A DNA stretch of 64,000 nucleotides. Source: Daucus carota subsp. sativus. Its lineage: Eukaryota; Streptophyta; Magnoliopsida; Apiales; Apiaceae. Below, one piece after another: positions 57,061 through 64,000 of the stretch; the stretch's first letter is position 1, and each line of letters starts with the position of its first letter. The DNA is taken from assembly GCF_001625215.2 (NCBI RefSeq), contig NC_030389.2, forward strand, positions 44,505,454 to 44,569,453. Reading direction: 5' to 3'. The notes below the pieces were generated by a model. It was not told the origin of the DNA. It made no database searches and saw nothing but the letters and a program-made list of their open reading frames with translations. Both the position numbers and the translations under genes were made by a program.

Positions 57061-57143
57061 TACTGAATTTTGGAATTTAGCCCATTTTACATTGAAATTT
57101 GGAGTTCAGCCGGGTTGGTTTGTGGATTGCCTAGCCACGGGTT

Positions 57144-57478
57144 CACTACAAGAAAAGCGGCTATTTTCGACCGAAAATTATTTTTGACCGTATCTGGTCG
57201 AAAATAAAACCAGTCGAAAATAAGAAATTCGACTGTATTTGGTCGAAAAACAATCCGGTCGAAAATAAGAAATTCGACCGTATTCGGTCGAAAACAATCC
57301 GGTCGAAAATGGCCGGTCGAAAATATGTTTATTTTCGACCGCCTATATTCAACCACGCACCAGGGATTTTCCCGTGCATGGATTTGGTCGAAAATAAGCT
57401 CCGGTCGAAAATAATTCTGGGCGGGAAATTTGCCGCACTTTCGGATTTCAAAAAATTCAAGGGCGCTACTGGTCGGAA
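57144..57478 (+). mobile_element. CACTA 5' end fragment, copy 2
   Basis: Same CACTACAAGAAAAGCGG start and CGGTCGAAA subterminal repeats as 53974-54306, with small insertions and deletions in the repeat zone. It was copied with the tandem unit rather than inserted anew, since the flanks and the inner break are shared. Confidence 0.85.
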
Positions 57479-58353
57479 TTATATTTTACGTTCTGTTACC
57501 GAATCCACTAGCTTCAAGTACATAATTGTACCACCTTGTGCATGCAATCACAGACTAGGACTTGAAATCATGTTACACCTAAATTGTTGAGTTGAAACTT
57601 CTACTCAAATTACAGTAAACTAAGGAATCTGGATCTTCAGGTGTCCTTATATACGAAATGAGGCGGCTATCCTTGTTTGCCACTCTGTTTGTCTGGGCTT
57701 TTAGTGAGAATAAGTGACGCTGGGGGACATTCTACGACCTTTTCTATTCTAAAGCACAGTGTGCCACAAGATTAATGCACCTGAATATAACATCTAGAAT
57801 TTGTTAAAGGAATATCATTACGTCTGAATCATTGATCGTGCAGTACAGAGAAGCCCGTGTGTTATTTATGGAGCGAATCCTGCAAAACGTCTAGTTGGTT
57901 GGACTCGGAAGGTAATCAGAGCCTGCAACAGCACAGATGTTGATTTAGATTTATATTACTTTAAAAAAACATGCTATATATAAGTTGGATCAGAAAAATA
58001 CTACTGTATCTAAAAGGAACTGGAATAAATTAAGAATTGAAATTGTTCCAACAGAACCTTGTAATGACTAGACCATGAGGCGGTTAAGCTTTTCCTTTCC
58101 TTCTTAAATCATCTGTGAAAGAAGCAACACTGAATCTGTATAAATGTAAGGAAATACATTGCATCTAAGTTAGAACGTGGCTAATACTTTTCTTTAATTA
58201 TTGGACTTGAGTGGGAAAATGATACGTGAAAATTTAAAATTTTAAACCGTTATCAAATTTTTTTAAAGAAAGTATGTGTGACTGTGTCACTCAAGGCACT
58301 GAATCAGATACTAAGGGATACAATTTATTAAGTTTCCCACTCGCGCTACCAGT

Positions 58354-58365
58354 CCTATAAAAGGG
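58354..58365 (+). promoter_or_regulatory. TATA box of thioredoxin D
   Basis: CCTATAAAAGGG about 100 bp before the ATG, in the same context as in copy C. Confidence 0.75.
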
Positions 58366-58461
58366 GCTAGCCTTTGCATTATTTATCATCATCATACTTA
58401 AGGGAGAAAGAAGAAATATTATTTGAAAGTTATTAGCTACTTCAGTACCATAGAAAAAAAG

Positions 58462-58946
58462 ATGGGAGCTAATCAATCTGCTGTGCATTCTTCCAATGGA
58501 ACTGGTGGGTTGATCATGCCTAAGAAGTCTGGCCAGGTCTTAATATTCCGCTCCTCTTCTAAATGGAAAAGCCATTTTCAGTCCTCCAAACAAACAGATA
58601 AACTGGTCAGTTACAAAAACTAATCTTCACATATTGGTTCATTATATTTCTCTTGTTCGACTTGAAGAAGTGTTATTTATCAGAGCTTGACGATAGTATA
58701 TTTAATTTTATGTCTGTTTGCAGTTGGTAATTCATTTTACTGCTACATGGTGTGGACCTTGTCATACCATGGAACCTGTCATTCGCGGCTTTGCTGCTAA
58801 GTATGTTGGTGTGGAATTCATTCAGATTGATGTAGATGAACTGGAAGTATGCCTCACTCTCTCTCTCTCTCTCTCTCTCTCTCCCCCTCTCCCCCCCCCC
58901 CCCCCCCTCCCCCCCCCCCCCTCTCTCTTTCGCTCTCTCCCTCCCT

Positions 58947-58990
<44 letters not shown>

Positions 58991-59157
58991 CTAAAGTCCG
59001 TGTCTTACTCATGTTGTTCATGCAGGCAGTGGCTCGGGAGTATGCTGTGCAGGCATTACCAGCATTCATACTGATAAAGAAGGGGAAAACAGTTGACAAG
59101 GTTGTTGGAGCGGAAAAGGCCGCACTCCAGCACAAGATTGAGAAGTGCATGGTCTAA
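58462..59157 (+). CDS. Thioredoxin h2-type, copy D
   Basis: Exons 58462-58605, 58724-58846 and 59026-59157 give 132 residues. Start MGANQSAVHSSNGTGGLIMP, core LVIHFTATWCGPCHTMEP, end HKIEKCMV. Exon 2 begins with Leu where all others have Met. Active-site cysteines and cis-proline are present; His replaces the buried Asp. Intron 2 carries a long CT and poly-C tract (58855-58983) that expands it to 179 bp. It ends the near-identical B-C-D group. Confidence 0.93.
58855..58983. repeat. CT / poly-C tract in thioredoxin D intron 2
   Basis: Blocks of CT, runs of C and CCCT repeats immediately inside the 5' splice site. Confidence 0.95.
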
Positions 59158-59299
59158 TATTTACAAGAACCAAGTAGGTGGTATCATACTACAAGTGAAC
59201 ACAATAAGCAGAGGAGTAAAATCTGTATTGTTTGAAATTAGGTTCCCTTCTGACCAGACAAATATTACATTATTTGTAATAATATTCTCATGCACCAAC

Positions 59300-60286
59300 T
59301 GCAACTTTTGATAATTATTTGTAATTTTTTGCATTTCCAAAAGTGATTGTAAACTTATATGCTATACATAAGACTGAAGATCAAAATATTCGAATACAAG
59401 TTGATGACGAGGCTTGATAAGTTTCGGCATTTATGCACTCTCTACACTCCAAAATTATTTTTTAAACTTTTACATACTCAAATTACAATAGCTAGTTGCA
59501 ATGAATTTTTAACTAAACCATTCTCTTGTAATATTTAGGTTATTATGAGTTTGTTTCATCGCTTACTGATTTAGTTATAGTTTGGGTTTACAAATGAAAA
59601 TGCAGAGGTAAAAGCTTCGAATCCAGAATTAACGAATCTGGATCTTCAGGTGTCAGTGAATTTGGAACCAGCAGATGGGCTATTGTTTGCCACTCTTTTC
59701 TTGTTTGTCAAATAGATGAAAGTGATAGGTTATGCTGTGCTTTCAATTCAGAAAAGTGCTTCTGTGGATCTTTCTCCAAGTTCTTATTCTGATGCGCCGC
59801 AACTTTGATGCAACTGAATATAACTTCTGGTTGCTGATTAGTACAGATTTAATGTTTGTGATGACCACTAACACTGGCTGCGTGTAGTGTTTAAGCTTAC
59901 ACTATAAGAAGAAGCATCTTTACCAAATTAAAAAAAAAAAAAGAAATCTGGAATTGCAGGCTGCCATTTTTGTTTCTCAGAAAAAATACAGTAAGATGCT
60001 GTTGTACAGATTAAAAGTTAGAAGCACTCAATCATCGTATAGGCTTAAGAAGTGACCGTAACCTGCTGTGATCCTTATTAAAAGCCGACAACTTTTTCAA
60101 GCACCGTTAAGAAGTGCAATAATTTACAACAGGTTCTGAAATGTTGCTGTTGGTACATACGAATATTTTTATGAATCATAAAATACTAGCCTGGTCTGCA
60201 GAGGTCATTATTTCAGGCTAACACAGATTGAACTGCTTGCTTATTGTGCTTTCTTATAAAATGATATCGGGTCTAACGTTTATATA
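59300..60286. other. Spacer between thioredoxins D (+) and E (-)
   Basis: At 59636-59700 the distal block GGATCTTCAGGTGTCAGTGA recurs, although no plus-strand thioredoxin follows; the next gene is inverted. No other feature recognised. Confidence 0.5.
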
Positions 60287-60928
60287 TTAGACCATGTGTG
60301 TCTCAATTTTCTTCTGGAGTGCTGCCTTATCTGCTCCGACAACCTTGTCAATTGCTTTTCCCTTCTTTATCATTACGAATGCTGGCAATGCCTGCACCGC
60401 GTACTCCCGAGCCACACCCTGCATAAACCACATGATCAAGATATTAGCCTCATGCATCTGACTGTAAAACATGGCTTAACTAGGAACATGAAATGAAAAA
60501 AAAAAAAAAAACAGGATTGCTGAAGCATACTTCTAACTCGTCTACATCAATCTGGATGAACTCCACAGCCACGTACTTAGCAGCAAAGTCGCGGATTATA
60601 GGTTCCATGGCGCGACAAGGTCCACACCATGCAGCTGTGAAATGAACAACCATCTGCAAAAAAACATTAAAAGAATTATTTTGTCAAACTCGGATAAATT
60701 AAAAATCATGAATCACAGCACCGGATTAGCTCTGTAACTGACCAGCTTATTTGTTTCTTTGGAGGACTGAAAATGGCTTTTCCATTTAGACGAGGAACGG
60801 AATATCAAGACCTGGCCAGTCTTGTTAGGCACGGACAATTCATTGGCTCCATTAGAAGCAGACTTCTTCATCATGAATGACTCATTGGCTTCATTTGAAG
60901 CATACACAGCAGACTGATTAGCACCCAT
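60287..60928 (-). CDS. Thioredoxin h2-type, copy E
   Basis: Exons 60743-60928, 60531-60653 and 60287-60418 on the minus strand give 146 residues. The N-terminal exon is 14 residues longer than in A-D, owing to a partly repeated SxNxAxE segment (SNEANESFMMKKSASNGANE). The core is MVVHFTAAWCGPCRAMEP, the cis-Pro is in QALPAF and the end is KKIETHMV. His replaces the buried Asp. Intron 2 lacks the CT tract and has a T run instead. It is closest to A and F in sequence (GPCR, KYVAVEF). The inverted orientation breaks the direct tandem. Confidence 0.93.
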
Positions 60929-60988
60929 CTGAAAAAAATTTCTTATTTCCTGCTTTGTTGGATGACGATAAAGAATGCACAGGCTGAG

Positions 60989-61000
60989 CCCTTTTATAGG
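60989..61000 (-). promoter_or_regulatory. TATA box of thioredoxin E
   Basis: The minus strand reads CCTATAAAAGGG, ~60 bp before the ATG. Upstream on this strand lie GATGCAAATCTTTGC and GGCATCGAATAAG, as in copy F. Confidence 0.75.
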
Positions 61001-61529
61001 ACTCATAATGCCGGTGGGAAACAAACAATTTGTATAATTGAGTATCTTATTCGATGCCTTTAGTGAAATCAACAAAAGCAAAGATTTGCATCATCTGTAC
61101 TTTTCCTTGTGCTTCGTGTGATATTGGTCAAACATTTAAATACTCACGCACTCGTGTCCTCAGAGTCCGAAAGGAAACATGTCTCAACAAAAGAAAAGGA
61201 TACTAAATTCAGACTTATAATATGATATACTAGTGTTTTCTTTAAGTAATATAATCGATATCTGCGTTGTACAAGAATTGCAGACCGTGAATTCATTACG
61301 AGTCCAACCAACTACATGTTTTAAATATGATTCTCTCCATTAATAGCACAAGGGCTTTAAATTTGAATCATATTCCCTTCACAAATTCTAGATGTTATGT
61401 TGATGTGCATAAAACTTGCGCCGGCGCGCAAGAATAAAAAGTTGCAGAATGGCTCTAAGATGCACTTTTTGTCACCAAAATGCACGGCAGAACCGTATAT
61501 CACTTTGTTCACAAGTAATGTCCAAAATG

Positions 61530-61866
61530 CGAGAATTGGGAGAAATGACCCAAAATATCACTTATTAACGTTGGATTATCCGGTGTTTTGATTTTTAAAA
61601 AAAAAAGTTACATCGTATTGCGTTTAGGTCTGAAAATTCTTACAAAATGTTACACAGTATGACGTTTTAGTGTGAAACACTGCATGAAATAGCGTTTAGG
61701 GTTTCAAAACGTTAGAGGATCTGGCGTTAAAAGTGAAAGATGGATGAATGCGGCATGATGTAGTGTTTTAGATTGCAAAGTGATATTTAGGGTCATCTTC
61801 TCCCGTAGTGATATTTAAGGTCTTATTCGGTTATTCTTGAAAAAAGTGACAGATTGAGCCAACACC
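61530..61866. mobile_element. Relative of the 9883-10206 insertion
   Basis: Shares CCCAAAATATCACTTATTAA, a GCGTTTAGG...TTTCAAAACG block and AAGTGAAAGATGGAT with 9883-10206. GGGAGAAATGACCC near the left and its approximate complement near 61795-61810 form inverted repeats. Ends uncertain. Confidence 0.55.
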
Positions 61867-61879
61867 GTCACTTTGATCT

Positions 61880-63270
61880 ATATATAAAAAAAAAGAGCGG
61901 CAAACAACTTAAGATTATAAATGAGTTGGTTACTTAATTTAAGGACTTGTACCTCGCGAAGCTTAACAGAGCAAGCGATACCAGCTAGCACATAATTACA
62001 AATCAGAATAAGTTTGAGTTCACCTATCATCATACTCTATTATTCGGAAAACAACCATTCAGGCATTTGAATTGTACGAATCAATTCGGATGTTTTGTGT
62101 TCAATTTTCCCAGGCTGAAAGTCGACAAGTACCGCTTGGCCTCCCAGAAAAAATTATTGAAGACTCAAGTGTATATAAGTTTACCACCTTTCTGTGCCCT
62201 GATTGCATGCAAGCTGCGGGATCTAGTAAGAGGCATGAGGCCACGTGTCCTCCCTGAAAAAATTTGATATTTTTTCGTCATTCTAAATTTTACAAAATTA
62301 TAGCAATGCCCTCACAAAATGTAAAAATATATTAGTGCTTTCTGAAAATTCGCTTAATGCCCCCAAGATTTGAATCATGAATCCGCCCCTGCATGCAAGA
62401 TGGTAAACTTAAGGGATCTGAATCTTCAGGTGTCCGTGAATTCGGAACCAACCGGTGGACTATTGTTTGCCACTCCTGTCAAGTGAGAAAGATGAGTGCT
62501 TCTGGGGGAACCTTTCTGCAAGCTTTTATTCTGATGCGCCGCAACCTTAATGCACATGAATATATAACTTCTAGAATTTGTCAACTAGGGAATAAAATTT
62601 TGCCCATTGCATCATTGATTGGAGAGAATCATTTGTATTCAACGGCCTGCAATCTTTTTATACAACGCAGATGTTGATTATTTTACTTAAAGAAAGCATG
62701 CTAAAAAGATTTTAATTAAACAAAATACTGTATATAAAAGAAATTGGAATAAAGTGAATGCTCCAGGAGAAACCCTGTAATCCTGTACTATCTTTCCAGC
62801 TTCACAACATGAATAGACTATGGCGAGGCATATTCGATCAGACCAGACCAAATATATCAATTTGCAAATCCAGTCTTCGGTGAGGTCTGGTCCGAAATGG
62901 TGAAAATACAGACCAGACACTCTTTTCCTCTCATTTCTTTGCATTTTTTTGTATTATATGTCACACATTTTAAGGTGCATTTACATAGTTTCATAATTTA
63001 TTATAAAAAATTTCTTTTTATATAAATATTTAAATATTAATTTTTTATTCAAAAAAAATTAAAATAATTTATGAAAGTATATCCTATATATAAAAGTTTT
63101 AAAATGTGTTAAACAACCTAGGTAGAGAGATGGAGTATATATTAATAGTGCCACTCCATAATTTACGAATTTTAGAGGCATAAAATTAAATTCCGTCATA
63201 ATTAAGTAATCCTAACTAATATGGCGAAAATATTTGTATAATAGAGATGAATAAATAATTTAAACGAATA
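61880..63270. other. Spacer and distal upstream flank of thioredoxin F
   Basis: 62400-62690 carries the shared distal block (CTTCAGGTGTCCGTGAAT, GATGCGCCGCAACCTTAATG, CCATTGCATCATTGATTG). 62906-63135 may be an eroded Stowaway. No gene recognised. Confidence 0.5.
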
Positions 63271-63391
63271 AATTTTGTATGACCAAGTACATGTGATGCA
63301 AATCTTTGCCACTGTTGATTTCACCATGGCATCGAATCAAATCTTTGCTATCATACAATCGATTAATTTTCCCACCAGCACTGCTATGAGT

Positions 63392-63403
63392 TCTATAAAA
63401 AGG
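63392..63403 (+). promoter_or_regulatory. TATA box of thioredoxin F
   Basis: TCTATAAAAAGG ~65 bp before the ATG. GATGCAAATCTTTGCC at 63295 and GGCATCGAATC at 63328 match the upstream modules of E and A. Confidence 0.75.
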
Positions 63404-63466
63404 GTCAGCCAGTGCATTCTTTATTGTCATCAAGCAAAGCAGGAAATAAGAAATTTTTTTCATCAG

Positions 63467-64000
63467 ATGGGTGCTAATCAGTCTGCTGTGTATGCTTCAA
63501 ATGAAGCCAATGAATCATTCGTGACGAAGAAGCCTGCTTCTAATCGAGGCGATGGGTTGTTCATGCCTAACAAGACTGGCCAGGTCTTGAAGTCTGCTCC
63601 TAATGGAGCCGGGTTGTTCATGCCTAACAAGACCGGCAACAAGACTGGTCAGGTCTTGAAGTCTGCTTCTAGTGGGGCCGATGGGTTGTTCATGCCTAAC
63701 AAGACTGGCCAGGTCTTAATATTCCGTTCCTCGTCTAAGTGGAAAAGCCATTTTCAGTCCTCCAAACAAACAAATAAGCTGGTCAGTTACATAATTAATC
63801 CTGTGCTGTGCTCTGCATAAATTGTGATTTATCCAGTAATAAATTTTTTTTTTATGTTTTTTCGAAGATGGTGATTCATTTCACAGCTGCATGGTGTGGA
63901 CCTTGTCGCACCATGGAACCTATAATCCGCGACTTTGCTGCTAAGTACGTGGCTGTGGAGTTCATCCAGATTGATGTAGACGAGTTAGAAGTACGCTAAT
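63467..64000 (+). CDS. Thioredoxin h2-type, copy F, extended N-terminus, cut by window end
   Basis: Exon 1 is 63467-63781 (105 residues) and exon 2 is 63868-63990; exon 3 lies beyond the window. The core is MVIHFTAAWCGPCRTMEP, with the same His for the buried Asp. Exon 1 is more than twice the length in A-D. After MGANQSAVYASNEANES the motif GLFMPNKTGQVLKSA is repeated in three versions, the last running into the normal GQVLIFRSSSKWKSHFQSSK. At DNA level units of ~60 bp (GGGTTGTTCATGCCTAACAA) were added in frame. The extension is rich in Asn, Ser, Lys and Gly and probably disordered. The donor after exon 2 is GTACGC. Expression is plausible given the promoter module, but was not tested. Confidence 0.9.

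Noticed and set aside
61500-61875. 8-bp duplication TCACTTTG around the element at 61.5-61.9 kb
   Set aside because: The match may be chance, since the sequence just inside the left repeat is not shared with the related copy at 9883 and the ends do not pair.
1-64000. LTR retrotransposons, endogenous pararetroviruses or Polinton-like elements
   Set aside because: No reverse transcriptase, integrase, capsid or paired long terminal repeats were recognised in any frame.

Overview
This is nuclear DNA of a eudicot plant. It is AT-rich, its genes carry GT-AG introns, and it is full of short DNA transposons. The gene content points to an angiosperm and the style of the mobile elements would fit an asterid (for example Apiaceae), but the sequence alone does not fix the family.

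Left part (1-11.4 kb): a defence-type accessory region. Small cysteine-rich defensin-like (DEFL) genes on the plus strand alternate with thioredoxin h genes on the minus strand. The order is a DEFL 3' UTR remnant, DEFL copy 1, thioredoxin A, DEFL copy 2 (broken by a MITE), a relic thioredoxin exon 1, and DEFL copy 3 (intact). A Helitron, several Stowaway MITEs, a hAT element with a perfect 8-bp target duplication and an ankyrin gene fragment lie among them.

Centre (12.7-42.5 kb): five single-copy housekeeping or regulatory genes. They are a caprin-like RGG protein (-), a PTST2-like starch-granule initiation protein (+), an RCC1-repeat protein (-), a small RRM protein (-) and a class I HD-Zip factor (-). 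From memory these match neighbours in the Arabidopsis block At1g27045-At1g27090, in the same order, so this looks like the conserved backbone. The introns and spacers hold Stowaway and other TIR MITEs, a tRNA-derived SINE with target duplications, a degenerate ~90-bp minisatellite, and a complete 1.37-kb Helitron whose empty site is preserved next to it.

Right part (42.5-64 kb): nested hAT/Stowaway elements, a tRNA-Asn gene, an ankyrin pseudogene and an intact ACD6-like ankyrin-PGG gene, then a tandem cluster of five more thioredoxin h genes (B-F; F runs off the window). Units B and C are recent ~3-kb duplications. They carry a CACTA end fragment absent from the unit start before B, and C's downstream flank carries a Stowaway that is absent after B. 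All six thioredoxins keep WCGPC and an N-myristoylation-type MGxNQS start, but all have His where the buried Asp of typical thioredoxins lies. The last two have growing N-terminal extensions built from an internal repeat.

The most unusual feature is the combined locus of repeated DEFL, h-type thioredoxin and ankyrin-PGG genes on both sides of a conserved syntenic block, with shared flanking sequences showing that both sides come from one amplified module.
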